Below, piece by piece: positions 1-11,799 of a stretch of 64,000 nucleotides of DNA. The notes beneath the pieces were generated by a model. The model saw only the letters and a list, made by a program, of their open reading frames with translations, was not told the DNA's origin and made no database searches. The first letter of the stretch is position 1; each line of letters opens with the position of its first letter. The position numbers and the translations under genes are program-made. Origin of the DNA: Maylandia zebra (Eukaryota > Chordata > Actinopteri > Cichliformes > Cichlidae); assembly GCF_041146795.1 (NCBI RefSeq), contig NC_135185.1:10349529-10413528 (forward strand), in the 5' to 3' direction.

Positions 1-340
1 GTTTGATTTCTGTCGCTAGTATTCCTAACTTCCTAGGTCCTGGGCATTTCTTGTGTTCTCCTTCTTAGGTCGTGGTTCTGTGTTCTGTTAGTATACAGTC
101 GTCTCTGTCAGTGTGTCTCTTGTTCTGTCACCGTATCCCCTAGGTTAGTCCACGTCTGTTCAGTTTCCTGTTTTACTTTGAAAGTCTGTGTACTATGTCA
201 ATGTGTTGAGTTTTGCCTCGTCATGTCTGATGAGTCCCAGCTGTGCTCTCCTCCTGTTTCACATTCCCTAATCACCTCAGTATGTATTTAAGCCTTGTGT
301 GTTTCCCTGCCAGTTGGCGCGTTGTCCTCTGTTCTTGTTT
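1..340 (+). repeat. LTR-like dispersed repeat, partial
   Basis: This T-rich stretch resembles the solo LTR at 22,183-24,291. Both contain a block reading close to tttcctgttttattttgaaag, and both have a tatttaag-type promoter-like stretch followed by a CTGCCAGTT-like block. I take it as a fossil fragment of the same or a related LTR family, cut by the window edge. No gene is visible in it. Confidence 0.4.
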
Positions 341-389
341 GTCATTTGTTGTTCCATTTCTTTTATATTTTAATAATCTGGTGTTTTAG

Positions 390-3300
390 ATTACAGAGGC
401 CAATGAGGACTCAACTGGTGGAGAAGTTGTGCAGTCTGAGATGGCAATGTAAGTCTTTGACAACTGCCTTTGGACTGTAGCACTGTAAATGCATTACACC
501 CTCTCATCAACAATATTTACCATATTGCAGTGTGCTGCATGACACCGAGACACCTGACCATAGCAGGCACAATGTACAGGAGCCAGAGGTTATCAGGTAA
601 ATGGCACTCTGTTTGTTTATGAGTTGGAATTTTAATCTTAAACTATTGCACAATTTCATTTATTTTTTTGGTAAAAACTAGTTTGGTACAAACTAATTAT
701 ATCATTATTATAACTTGGATCATTTTGTGTAGTCTAGATCAATAAATATCTGCATTGGGGTCCTCTTCCTGCTATGAAATATTTCTGCTATTCCTTTGCA
801 GTGGTCTGCATGAAAACCATACAGCTCATTCTAGTAGGCATGGTCTCCAGGAACCAGAGGTTAACAGGCAAGTGGTAGTTGTTGAATAACATGCCAAAAC
901 TTAAGTGTAAACTGGAACTTATAAAGCACACACTATAGGTAAATAGACACTCAATAAGTACAATATACGGGGTGAGACCAGCGAATATTAAAATTTGAAA
1001 GGTTGCATGTATTGAACTGATAACATTTATGTGCTCTGAATATAGACCAATGGTTTAATTGCCTCATTCGGTTTCTGTTTTGCTTTTTCATGTTTTTCAG
1101 ATTTGTTGATGTCATGATATAGGTATTTTTAATTGCTGAAAATGCATCGATAACACTTTAGTCAGCCTGACCATTCAGACACTTGGAACTACAAATCACC
1201 CAAACTATTCCCAGTAAATGGGCAGTTCCTTATGTTTCACAAAAAAAGGAAAAGAAGACACTGCTGGCCTGTGATAATCTTTTGTGCGCAGGAAAACTGC
1301 ACTGTCAAAACTTGAAAGTTGCATTTTATAGTTTATTGATCCATTTTGGCAACCAATAACAAGATCCATTTTTGTTCCTTCATGCTGCTTGTCTCTCAAA
1401 TTAAAAAACAAACAAACAAAACAAAAGGCCCATCTCAGTGCATGCTGGTCTTATACCAGTCTCTTAAGTTATCAAAAATAGCCCTGAAATTCTTCCTGGC
1501 TGACTTGATAAGATAAACAACAAAACAATGAAGTGAGCATTAACCTACAAATAAAAAAATGATTAACCCAGAAATAGAAGTAAACTAACAACAAACTTTA
1601 TATTTTAATATTTTGAAATTTGTTTAAATCCAAATGGCTCCAACAGATGCAATCAAGGACCAAATAATGTGAAATCAGATTCTTTTATCAGATGAGTCAT
1701 TCCATTTCAGTATGTATACATGATATTAAAAAAATCAAATGCATTTGTTCTGTTTAGGGAAGAGTTTTACATCGACTCTGCAGAGTCAGAAGTATCAGAC
1801 CTGGATGAGGCTGTCCTGGCTTCCCCTGAACAAAATGACTCGCATGTATGTCTCATGAACAACACTGCCAGAACTGCTGTGTATGTGTTTCATGTAGTCA
1901 TGACCCTTCTCTCTCTCCCCCCTTCCCCCCCCCCCCCCCCCCCTTCTTCAGGACGAGATGGACCTTGCGACTGTGATGAAAGATTTCCAGGAAACGCATC
2001 TTGACACCAGCAATTATTGTGCAATAATAGCCCGACGTAGGAAAATCCTACATAGTGCCTGCATGGCACTTTCCAAGTCATATTTTGCCTGGCATAAATT
2101 GCCAAATATTGAATTTGTTGGTGAAATGGCCGATGATTATGGAGGCCCAAGGCGGGAATTTTTTCGGTAACCCATTCCCATCTCTCCCACACAATAATAG
2201 AATGCATGAATGTGTTTTTTGTTGTTGCAAAGATGAAATCACAATTTGACTCAATTTTTTTTTTTTTTTTTTTTTTTTTACTATCTTTTCCTGCAGATTA
2301 CTTATGGTCGAAACTCAGAATTCCCTAGGGATTTTTGAGGGGAAGCCTGGCAGTCTGTTGTTCAGCTATAGCCAGCAGTTGCTGTCAAGCAACAAGTTTT
2401 ATACGGCTGGTAAACTGATTGCTTGGTCGATAGCACACAATGGGCCAGGGCCACGGTGTATCAACAGACACCTGTTCTGTATGATGTGTGGCCAGAAGAC
2501 ATCTCTTGATGACTTCGATGTAGAGGTCTTCATGGACGAAGACGTCAAACAGAACATAGAAAAGGTAAAGCTGTGTGCATGCTGAGGTGTAATTAAATTC
2601 AGTGAAACACAATGCATAGCTTAACTCATCAGTGGAACGTCTCAAAATGTAAGTACACTTAGTGAATGCTTTAAACGTATGTATTTATGGAGGTGCCTAA
2701 TTTTCAAGGTTTCCAGCTGCAGCACCCCAGAAGACCTGGCAGACTTGAAAAGTCACCTTGGGGACTGGATTGCAGGCTGTGGTATCCCTGACATCTACAC
2801 TGCCACACTACTTGATGTTAAGAGGATAAGGGGCGAGATTGTATCTCATTTTGCGTTTCACAGGTGAGAATTTGTTAGAAAATTACAAAGTACTTTCCTG
2901 GTCAGTGCTCGTGTTCCCCCCTAATAGTTAACACTTAAACAAATCATCAATCTGCTGAGTTTATATCTGTATTGCAGTTAAGGTGGTGTTTAAATTGACA
3001 AAACTTTTTGTTTTGTTTCACAATTTTGCTATGTTGTATGAATTGAGAGTACAATCTGTGGTCAACAGGGTTGCCAGCATGATTCAGCAGTTTGTTGCCG
3101 GTATGGACTCATGTGGTCGGTTCTGGCAAATGGTGAAGAGATGCTGGAAGCAGTTCCTTCCTGTATTTACAAATGCAGGAAATAAACTTACAAGGAACAG
3201 CTTCCAGGATCTCTTCACCATTGGATGGAGTCCAGCTGGAAGTAACAGACGTGAAGAAGAGGAAGCAACCATCTTTCAGTGGGAATGGTGGCTTATGGCC

Positions 3301-4812
3301 ATTCAGGGTGAGTACATAGAATACAACACATGTCTTGTTTCTGTTTGAATTGCTTCAGGCATTTCATGTTAAATACAGTGTCCACAATACAAAATACAGA
3401 CAACTAAATCGAAACAACACTTGGGTGCAATAAAACCTTAGAACTTTGCAAAATCCACCCCTTCTTAGAGCATATGAGGAAGTTTTTGATTATTTTACCT
3501 TTTTAGGTGAGGTATTTGAAAGGAAACCACCTACAACAAATATTTTTGGAAGATTATTTCTTTTATCCTCTGTCATCTCTACCAGATCTTGCTTGTTTAG
3601 ACTGATAGATAGGATGTAATTTGATTTTCATTGTGATTTCTGGTAAAACATTAATTTTATTACATGACCGAAAACTTCTAACACTAAAATATTAAATAGT
3701 TATATTACATACTTGTATTTAAAATATGGTAAAATTTATGATTCAATTGTATTAGCACATCTGAGAATTAAGTAAATGGTAAATGGCCTGTATTTGTATA
3801 GCGCTTTACTAAAGCAGTCATCCACGCATTCACACACTGGTGATGGCAGCTACATTGTAGCCACAGCCACACTGACAGAGGTGAGGCTGCCGGGCACTGG
3901 CGCCACCGGGCCCTCTGACCACCACCAGTAGGCAACGGGTGAAGTGTCTCGCCCAAGGACACAACGACCGAGACTGTCCGAGCCGGGGCTCGAACCGGCA
4001 ACCTTCCGATTACAAGACTCAAGACTCTTGAGCCACGATCACCCCCAGTGTTTTTGCAGTGTTTAAGATAGAATAACACAATTTGAAACTTGTCTCCCTT
4101 TGAGACAAAGGTCATTTGTTAATTAGATGCACTGCCTAACTAGAACCTTCAGGTATTACGTTGACTATAACGAAACCTCCTGTATATTAGTGTCTTAGAG
4201 TAATCGAGTGGTGCAATGACAACACCCACGCAAATGTGACATCACTAGAAAGCCAATGTACTCTTGCAAGGACAGAATGAATAACTTCTTTAAAAAAAAA
4301 ATACACATTGCATAAACACTCCTTGACATATAGGTCTGACTCGGAGGACAAAATTAATTTCCTGTCTTAGCAGGGCAGGATTGCTTTAAGTAATTTTTTT
4401 TTTTTTTTTTTAATGCAATGCTTTGCAATAATTGTTTTGCCTAACAACCTGTTTTTGACTCCAAAATAGTCATTAACGCAACTGTTCTACTATGCAGTCA
4501 GTGTAACTGATTATAAATCTACACATTGCACCTTATTTAACACTTGTATGTATTTTAACAGAGCGAGAGGTGGACCACACATTTGAAGAGCTCCTCGTCT
4601 TTATAACTGGGGCTGACTTACTTCCACCACTGGGGTTCCCACAGTCCTGCAACATCGACTTCTACGATCAGGAGTCAGGGATGCGGCGTATCCCGTACAC
4701 ATCAACGTGCAGCTTATCCCTGTATCTCCCAAGAGGTGTTGCAGATGAAGATCAATTCAAAGATCTTATGAATGATGCCTTAAAAGGATCCCTGGGATTT
4801 GGAAAGGTGTAG
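390..4812 (+). CDS. HECT-domain E3 ubiquitin ligase-like gene (G2E3-like), multi-exon, 5' end unresolved
   Basis: HECT ligases carry ubiquitin on a cysteine before passing it to a substrate. Exons that join in phase with GT-AG (once GC-AG) borders are 390-448, 531-596, 802-867, 1758-1845, 1952-2166, 2297-2564, 2709-2863, 3069-3307 and 4562-4812 (stop 4810-4812). Exons from 1952 on encode a HECT domain: N-lobe motifs FVGEMADDYGGPRREFF and LFSYSQQLLSS, then ITGADLLPPLGF, the catalytic-type PYTSTC (Cys codon 4708-4710), LPRG and a C-terminal GFG. The cysteine is kept, so the domain looks catalytically competent. Exons before 1758 encode a short acidic or polar tail without a domain I know. I could not find a convincing start codon; the gene may begin left of 390 or outside the window. 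The likeness to fish G2/M-phase-specific E3-like multicopy genes is family knowledge; the substrate is unknown. Confidence 0.85.
531..867 (+). repeat. Tandem duplication of a 66-bp exon in the HECT gene
   Basis: Exons 531-596 and 802-867 have the same length and phase and encode related 21-residue peptides, with 11 of 21 positions identical and a shared QEPEV ending. The second copy uses a GC splice donor (gcaagt at 868) instead of GT. Because 66 is a multiple of three, either exon can be skipped without breaking frame. Confidence 0.75.
2251..2280 (+). repeat. Poly-T tract upstream of a HECT exon
   Basis: A run of about 27 T lies in the intron just upstream of the acceptor used at 2297. A similar poly-C run at 1926-1943 precedes the acceptor used at 1952. 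Both probably serve as long polypyrimidine tracts. Confidence 0.6.
3774..4048 (-). repeat. tRNA-derived SINE, minus strand, in a HECT intron
   Basis: Read on the minus strand, the head at about 4048 has a TGGCTCAAGAGT A-box-like motif and a GGTTCGAGCCCC B-box, the two internal promoter parts of RNA polymerase III genes. The tail near 3780 reads tatagcgctttac on the plus strand. Further copies lie at 60,112-60,394 and at the right edge of the window. Confidence 0.7.
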
Positions 4813-5222
4813 CTGCATACATGAACTGATGCTGGGAAGCTGTGGTTAAAACATGTGGGCTTTTGGGATGAAGTTCTTATTGTAAATGTTCTTAAAGGGG
4901 ATTGCTCCTGGCACTCAGGCTTCTTAAAGATTTTACATTTTAAAAGTGTTTTTACAAATGACTGTTCATTGTGTATATAGTTATATTTATAGTCCAGTTA
5001 AGACAACTAGGGTATTCATGCATCAAGCTATGCAAAATAAGTGGTGTTCAGAAAGTTTCCAGGAAATAGTTCAAATGACAATTCATCTAGAAATATTCTT
5101 TTGAAATATTGTTGTTTATGTTCAATTATAGTACACTGCATAGAGTGGTTTTTGTTTTTTATTTTCAAGATGTACAAGAGATGCCAGACAAACTTTGAAC
5201 TAAAAGACACTGACTTTTGTAA

Positions 5223-5228
5223 AATAAA
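5223..5228 (+). terminator. Poly(A) signal AATAAA of the HECT gene
   Basis: AATAAA lies about 410 bp after the HECT stop codon and is followed by a T/GT-rich stretch. It is the first canonical signal after the stop and implies a roughly 430-base 3' UTR. Confidence 0.5.
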
Positions 5229-5239
5229 ATATTGTAATG

Positions 5240-6050
5240 TCAGTTCTCATGGTGTCTTGTCTATTTAAAAATTAAATTTGAGGCTTACCTGTTACTGTCA
5301 AATACTGGTATTGGGTTCCATTGACGAGGGCTATGTAGTACAATTATGTGCTTAAGTCAAGGTAAAAGGTTAAATGAATTTACCCTCATCTGTTCTCAAA
5401 CCAAGAACTGAAGAATCAATCTCAACTCAGAATTAAAAGTTACGAATTAATTTTACTGGTTTCGAGAACAAAGCAGTTTTAACAAACTGACTTTAAGCTC
5501 CGGCGTTAACTCTGAGATTGACACCTGGCCTTTTACTATAACCTGGTTAAAAATCAATTATGTAATTGTGGTAGAATTATGTAAGAGGCTGTAAAGCTTT
5601 TTTGTAAAAAAAAAAAAAAAAAAAAGAATCACGTCAAGATAATGAACACTGGTATTAAAATTATATTTTATACATAAGGCAATAACTGTAATTACCAAAG
5701 TAAAGAAAATGATTTGTTAGACTCAGTTTGTTGGTGAACGATGCTTAAAAAGTGTGTAGCAATTTGGACAGTATATCCAGTGATTGCTTTGCTTTTTCTA
5801 TGGTCACGGCTTACCTACTTTATTACAGTCATTTGGCTGTACGTGAAAATATATTTAGCTAAAGTTCCTTCTGCTTGTTTAGGTTTATCTCTGTGTTATA
5901 GGTTCATTCAGCCCAACCTCAGGAAACTTGTCTGCTTGCCTACTGTCATCTCTACAAGCCTAAAAACAATTTTAAAAGAGGCTATACACATGACATTTTT
6001 TCTACTTAATTTACTCGTGTGTGCCATACAGAGGGAAATATCTCAATCAG
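5240..6050. other. Stretch without a recognised gene
   Basis: AT-rich DNA with a poly-A run at 5601-5624. A 155-codon open frame at 5741-6208 runs into a repeat and has no motif I recognise, so I do not call it a gene. Confidence 0.5.
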
Positions 6051-6310
6051 AATCGCATTTATTGGAAAAGTATATGCGCAAACACATACAAGGAATTTGG
6101 TTCCATTTGAGGGCGTCTTTCAAGCACAAAAAAGTAAAACACAATCCATATATGTGTATGGACATACATAAATACACACGCACACAGGTGTATAAACTAA
6201 CAATATAATACACAATCTAATTCTTTTACACAGAAATTACAGGATTACAGAAGTTGATACCAAAGAGTGCAGTTGCAGTCTAGCAGTGTGACAGTTTAAC
6301 CACTTAGGAG
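6050..6310 (+). repeat. LINE-tail-like dispersed repeat
   Basis: The segment reading tcagaatcgcatttattggaaaagtatatg (shown here only as far as its key blocks: CAGAATCGCATTTATTGG and CAAGGAATTTGGTTCC) matches from memory a common fish repeat that ends LINE copies. The family assignment is uncertain. Confidence 0.35.
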
Positions 6311-6589
6311 GGAGATGGCGGGGGAAAGAATTTTGATCAAAGTTAATGTCTCCACTTATTTCGAAAAGAAAAAAGTGGTATTACTTTAAACTGAGTAAAA
6401 CGGTATTTTGATAAAAGTTAAGGTCTCCGTTTGTTTCAGAAAGAGCATACTGTCATTTACTTGCTTTTATTATTTATTTATATGCCCTCCGCGGACCATC
6501 TCTGCACTGCGTGGGTGATTAGTGGCTCCCTGCACAGTAAGGGCTGCACACACAGGGACAAGACGCACTCGGTTACGATCGGATCTTCC

Positions 6590-7310
6590 CTGGGCAGGGG
6601 GAGGTGATGAACTGTATGCCACTTTTTCATTGGCATACATTAAGTACAATGTTTTATTGCCTACGGTGGGGGCAGGTCACATACTGGGTGAAGGTGGGCA
6701 GTGTGGAGTCCAGCGAGACATGATTAAAGTCCCCTGATATTAGAAGAAGAGCTCTCGGAGATTGCGTTTGCAGTCTGCGGACCACAGAGAGTCACAGGCT
6801 ACCTCCACGGATGCTAACCGCTAATAGCGCAATGTCTGTGTTGCAGAGTTGTTCTTTCACAGCGATGTGCCCAGAGATACCACAACCGTCTTTAACAAAC
6901 ACTGCCAGCCCCCCTCCTTTCCTCTCACCGCTGTCTCTCGTCTTGTCCGCCCGCAGCAGCTGGAAGCCGGGCAGCCTACTCACAGAGGGAGTACCGGGAT
7001 ACTGCCACTGTGACCGGGTTAGCGTCATTAGCTCCTCAATCATATCAGGGAGCGATCTCACATTTAAAGTGATTACAGGAAGGAGAGATGGTGTGTGAGG
7101 TGTCCTCGGGAGACATCACCCCCGTTTCTTCCCTCACTGGGGATGTAGGGTCTGTCTGCCGGTAGCGCAGCTGCAGGGCGCAGCGCTAACAGCTGATCCC
7201 TAATGTAAACAAAGGAGCCATGCGCCGAGTGTCCAAACACGGGTGAAAAAAGTGGAGACAAAAGAAGAGAAAAGTCAACATAACTAGCACGAAGCGGTAA
7301 TGCAAGATGG
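6590..7310 (-). mobile_element. Non-LTR retrotransposon (LINE) fragment, endonuclease region
   Basis: Minus-strand reading gives blocks typical of the apurinic-type endonuclease of fish LINEs: GFQLLRADKTRDSGERKGGG, then LAVFVKDG, LLAVSIRGG and, after a frame change, SGDFNHVSLDSTLP. The GDFN block is the conserved catalytic-region motif. No reverse transcriptase follows, so this is a broken 5' piece. The open frame 6792-7061 covers only the middle. Confidence 0.65.
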
Positions 7311-7670
7311 CAGGATCTGATTGCTAAAACATAAGTTAAAGGTTAAGAGAAGTAAAGAGGAAAATAAGAAAGAAGCTCAGAAATCATTACCTGTTAGCTG
7401 CCATAACAGGTAACACAGTTAAGGTTTCAGAAAAAGTATTCTGTCGTTTGTTTGCTCGATCATGCCTTAAACACATCAAAATGCATAGTGGGATTATAAT
7501 ACAAGTGAATACTGTGACAAGCACTGGTACTGAATAGGCAATCACTTAGCAGCAAGGTGAATCGGTGATGCATTAGTGTGGTCTGCACTTCCTCTTCTTT
7601 GATTGGGTGAAATGAGTTGAAAGTAATTGGATGAGGGAACCATGGGGAGTGCCCTGTATAATTTCAATAA

Positions 7671-7921
7671 AACGCCGTTTTAAACGCCGTTACAGCTGGC
7701 AGAGAACGCCGTAAAAAACGCCGTTCAAAGATGCATAAAAACGGCGTTTTGTGCCGAGTAACGTAAAAAACGGCGTTTCCGTCTGTCTTTGAACGCCGCT
7801 TTTTACGTCACTCGGATGGTGCGTTCAGGGCGCCATCCGAGTGGCGGAAAAAGCGGCGTTTGTCGGAACAGAACGCCGCTTTTTTCGGCGTTTTGAATAA
7901 TTAAACGGCGTTTTTTACGCC
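7671..7921. repeat. Dense array of inverted AACGCCG/CGGCGTT motifs with hairpin
   Basis: About eleven copies of aacgccg(t/c) or its complement occur in 250 bp, near 7672, 7683, 7704, 7717, 7740, 7769, 7791, 7853, 7871, 7886 and 7903, in both orientations and often flanked by A or T runs. An 11-bp perfect inverted pair (7809-7819 with 7833-7843) lies in the middle. A larger imperfect inverted pair joins about 7754-7775 to 7794-7816. No open frame is present. A likely role is a cluster of subterminal protein-binding repeats of a non-autonomous or foldback transposon; this is inference. Confidence 0.7.
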
Positions 7922-8189
7922 ATTTCTTCACCAAACGGGTTAGGAAAGTGGCGATTTATGGCTCTAACGGCTTGCCATACTAATGGCTTGCCATAACTTT
8001 ACATGTAAACCTGACGCTCTATTCGCGTCCATCGCGTTCGGTGTGAACACACCGTAAGGCTGTCATGGGTCTGTAGCTCTGTCACCGTTTTAGGGAACAT
8101 ATTTAGTTTTAAAGTAAGTTTCTGGGCATTTCCTGCCTTTCTGGAGGGATTATATTTCACTAAAAAACGATCTAATATGCATGTCCACA

Positions 8190-9840
8190 TAATAATTATT
8201 ATAATTATAATATATTAAAAAACACACGCTGTATTTTAAAGAACATACATTAAGAAGCAGATTATATTAGATTTATATTTTAAATAAGACAAAAGTTGGA
8301 TTTTACAGCAGTAAAATTATTGTATCTCTACAGTTTAAACATGTAATAAGCTTTGCCCTGCACAGAGTGGATAGTGAAACAAATGGAATCATCATAAATA
8401 CATTATTTCATATTTATTACTTCCCCCTCCTCTTTGCTTTATTATTGTAGCTCTAGTAATAAATAATAATGTAAGGATTCTGGATCAGCACCGTGATGCC
8501 CATAGTATATACAGTATTCTGAAGAAGGTCTAAAATGTCACTGTGTGTGCATGTGTGTGTTTTATTTAGCTGGATTTAAAAAAATATTACTCATGATATA
8601 ACATTGTGCAGACATGGCTGGTAAGGACATGAGGAGGAAACAGTAGGAGCTGTATGAGGCTACTAAAGGCAGTGCTATAACATTTTTCTGTCATCATTTT
8701 ATTATAGATTAAGTGCAAGAGTTGTTAGGTGTGGATAATTAGATTATAGTTTATTGCAATAGCAAGTTGTGCCTTGTTCTCAGACAGCAAGTGGAGAGTG
8801 ATGTATGAAATGATGGGAAGGAAGGAAGAAGAGAAGCAAAGAGTGATTCACAGGCAGAGCCGAGTTTATGTCACAGTTTTTCGTTGCCTTATGGTTCCAA
8901 GCGCTGTCACCAATCTTTGCATTTTGTTATTATCTCATGACACTTGTTTAATCAGCTACCATCTCTCCTGTGGACTTTTTAATGTCTACAGTCTCAGATC
9001 AACACAGCCCTGCCCTTCCCATATTAGATTCTTGATGAATGTGTGTTGTTGTTATTCAGCCTGGTTCAATGTGCCCCTTTTTAACTTTGAGCACCCGCCC
9101 CTTTAAACGTCTCTGCACGTCCCTGAGGAAAGGGGCGCCCCTCCAGCCCCCCCCCCCCCCCCCTGCATGTGCCTGTAACAGTGGGTGGATTATAGTCTTA
9201 AACTAAGTTACAGCGCTTTAAGAAAGACATCTACTGTTATAAAGTCTACTCTCCACTGCTGTGTAATCAATCGCCAAACTAACCTGTCTTTGGACAAAAG
9301 AAAACCATGTGAGCATGAGGAACATGAGCCCAGGAATCTCGGTTAAAAAAAGCACTAACTACTGCACATTACTTTCTTATGTCTACTATATAGGACTTGC
9401 TGCTTACACCCTGAGTTACACAATGAGTCTTTCAGATGTCTCAGATGGACTGTCCGTGGCACGCGTAGTCCTGCTGGACACCACATGGTCTTATCTTTAT
9501 TAGCCCTCGACTCAGCTGCAACGTGCTTACAGTTAGTTACGGGTTTAGTTTCCTTTTCATCAGAATTATCTGCTGTCATCCAGACATGAGCTAAACAATC
9601 ATTTAACCAATTTCCCATCAAACCATAAAGATTGATGGGAAAGTCACAGAACCATTGCTTACATGTGTGCTGATAAAATGTTTTTTCCATATTAGGTTTT
9701 AGCTTCTCTTGCATGCATAAGATGTGGGGGCTGGTCTCTTTGCTGTAATTTTCCATTGCACATAAGAAACCACAAGTTCCTGTTTTTATAAGTTCAGCTA
9801 TACCGCTCACTTCTGCTTTGTTGGTTCATTGAAAGCTCAC
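8190..9840. other. Stretch without a recognised gene
   Basis: AT-rich non-coding DNA with a poly-C run at about 9150-9171. The minus-strand open frame 9355-9810 (151 codons) is cysteine-containing but shows no motif I can name, and no splice or promoter evidence supports it. Confidence 0.5.
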
Positions 9841-9849
9841 GCCATATGT

Positions 9850-10080
9850 GGTGTGATAGCAAACGTCACACACACACACTCACTTGCTCACGTACGCGCG
9901 CCTTAACTGTCACATAACTAACGAGATGTTTTTATAACTGCTGTTGTCAATAAAAGAGACAAGTCAGGTTGGAAGTTGGCTGAGATCAGGTGAAGAGCTT
10001 TCAACTCTGAGACCCTGACCGGACATCTCTGCTGCAAGTAAAAAGACAAAGAGCGCTGTGTGGTCTTGCTTTGTTCACAC
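9850..10080 (+). mobile_element. Possible fossil LTR fragment
   Basis: A CA-rich stretch is followed by AATAAA (in gtcaataaaagag at about 9950) and a TTTCAACTCTGAGACCCTGA block. This arrangement is like the R/U5 part of retrovirus-like LTRs. Ends and target duplication are not evident, so the call is tentative and the element is clearly not whole. Confidence 0.3.
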
Positions 10081-10273
10081 GGATCTGTCTCTGAGTCAGC
10101 GGGGTTTAAGTTTTAGACCCAACAAACCATGGTGGCCCCTAGAGACAAAGCACGTACAAAACTCCAAAACACTTACAAACTCTGAACCGCGTACAAACCA
10201 TAACAAATATGAAGAGAATTATTTTTTCCAGCCCCACACTGCAAAAACTCAAAATCTTACCACGTCTTACCAG

Positions 10274-10293
10274 GTGTGTGTGTGTGTGTGTGT
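10274..10293 (+). repeat. (GT)n microsatellite
   Basis: A short uninterrupted GT run that follows a CCAG block. Confidence 0.8.
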
Positions 10294-11109
10294 AGAAATT
10301 CTGTATTCGTAGCTTAATTACAACCACAAACCCACAGATGTCCTGAAAGTGGTGTGTACGTGCTTTCTCTGTGACAGCAGAATGAAATCTGCTGCATTAA
10401 TGACACAGAAACACAAGAACGACCCTCTAAACCAATCAAGAGCAGGGACACATACCTGTACGTGTCCTGTAGCTGTGAGTGGCTAAGAATGGTCTCTGCT
10501 CCAAAGACAAGCGTGCACAGAGCACTACAAGCAGGATTCTGCAGAGACTTGAAAACTCAAAGTGACTTGTGAGGTTTGAATTTTGTAGGGTCCTGGAGTC
10601 TGTGAACTGCCAGGCTGGGAAATACTCCTCTGTGTTTGTGCATAATGCCCACGAACTGTTGACATCAGTTATGTAATTTTAAATTTTAAAGCAGAAAACA
10701 GATGTAAAAAAAACATCCCAAGATGTTGCAGTCAGTTAATGATGAACAGTAAGAGTAATTAGAGTTTCAGTATCAGCTACTGTAAACACTGAATGCTTAA
10801 AGCCTGGTTTTACAGCCAGCTGCATGAGTACAATGTAGAGTCTTATCATAGTTTCGATGACAGTCAGGTCACAGTGATATCTTCACTGACAAACTGCACC
10901 ATCTACAGCAGATGAACCCGGACTCACTGAGTGCAGTGAGTCTGGGTGAAGAGAATTAAGAAGAATAATGTGTCATAAATGACTCATGTGGTCAGTCTTC
11001 ATTCTGTTTTTGTTTTCACTTTGAGGCTGGAGGTGTTATTGACAGGATACAAAGCAGGTCTCCTCCTGCTGTGGCTGACCAACAAGGACATAATGACGTT
11101 TACATCTGC

Positions 11110-11300
11110 TCCAGTTTTATTTATACAGCACCAACTCACAAAAAGCTCAGTGAGATTTATATTAAAAGGTAAAGACCCTACAATGTTACAGAGAACACCT
11201 CAACAATCAGATGATGAGGAGCACTTTGGTACAATGGGGAGGAAGAACTCCCTTTTAACAGGAAGAGACCTCCAGCAGAACTAGAATCAGGGAGGATGAA
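11110..11300 (+). repeat. Common fish dispersed repeat (retroposon tail type)
   Basis: Blocks TTTATTTATACAGCACCAA, GGTAAAGACCCTACAATG and GAAGAACTCCCTTTTAACAG in this order match from memory a very frequent fish repeat. The 101-codon open frame here is incidental. Confidence 0.5.
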
Positions 11301-11394
11301 CTCTCTCCTGTGATTGGATTTGGGAGTTACGTTGAAACCAAGCACACCATTGTTTTTCTTGTCACATTACCAATAAGTTTGATGTGTCACATGG

Positions 11395-11578
11395 CCCTCT
11401 TCCTATTGAAAAACAAAAGTTGTATCCAAGATGGCCGACTTCTAAATGGCCACCATGGTCACCACCCATCTTGAGGAGTTTGCCCCCTCACATATACTAA
11501 TGTGCCACAAACAGGACTTTAATATATCACCAACCATTCCCATGTTATTACGGTGTATCCATATAAATGGCCCACCCT
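11395..11578 (-). mobile_element. Terminal piece of a mariner-like or MITE-type element
   Basis: On the minus strand from 11,578 the sequence begins acagggtgggccatttatat and continues through GGGAATGGTTGGTGATATAT and CATGGTGGCCATTTAGAAGT. I recall this as the end of a dispersed fish DNA element. The opposite end was not found, so it is a one-ended fragment. Confidence 0.45.
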
Positions 11579-11799
11579 GTACATCTGATGTTTTCCCATC
11601 TTCTGAGTCCTGTTGGTTGTAATGTTGCTTTGCTGTTTGCAGCTCATGTTTGTGTACTTTTCTGTTGTCTTGTAAGTAAGGGTCCCTGTCAGCTATTTGA
11701 GGCTCCCCCAGTTGTTTTTCACCCACCTCAGATTCCAGAGTTGGAGGGATAATGGTGTTATTGTTTCCTTGTGGAAAATTCCGTATAAGTTCATCTTCA

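Noticed and set aside
3774-4048. tRNA gene suggested by A- and B-box motifs
   Set aside because: No cloverleaf or anticodon arm; the same unit recurs at 60.1 and 63.9 kb, so it is a SINE.
5741-6208. 155-codon plus-strand frame
   Set aside because: Its second half runs through a dispersed repeat and the first half has no recognisable motif.
9355-9810. 151-codon minus-strand cysteine-containing frame
   Set aside because: No domain, promoter or splice evidence; I could not tie it to a retroelement with confidence.
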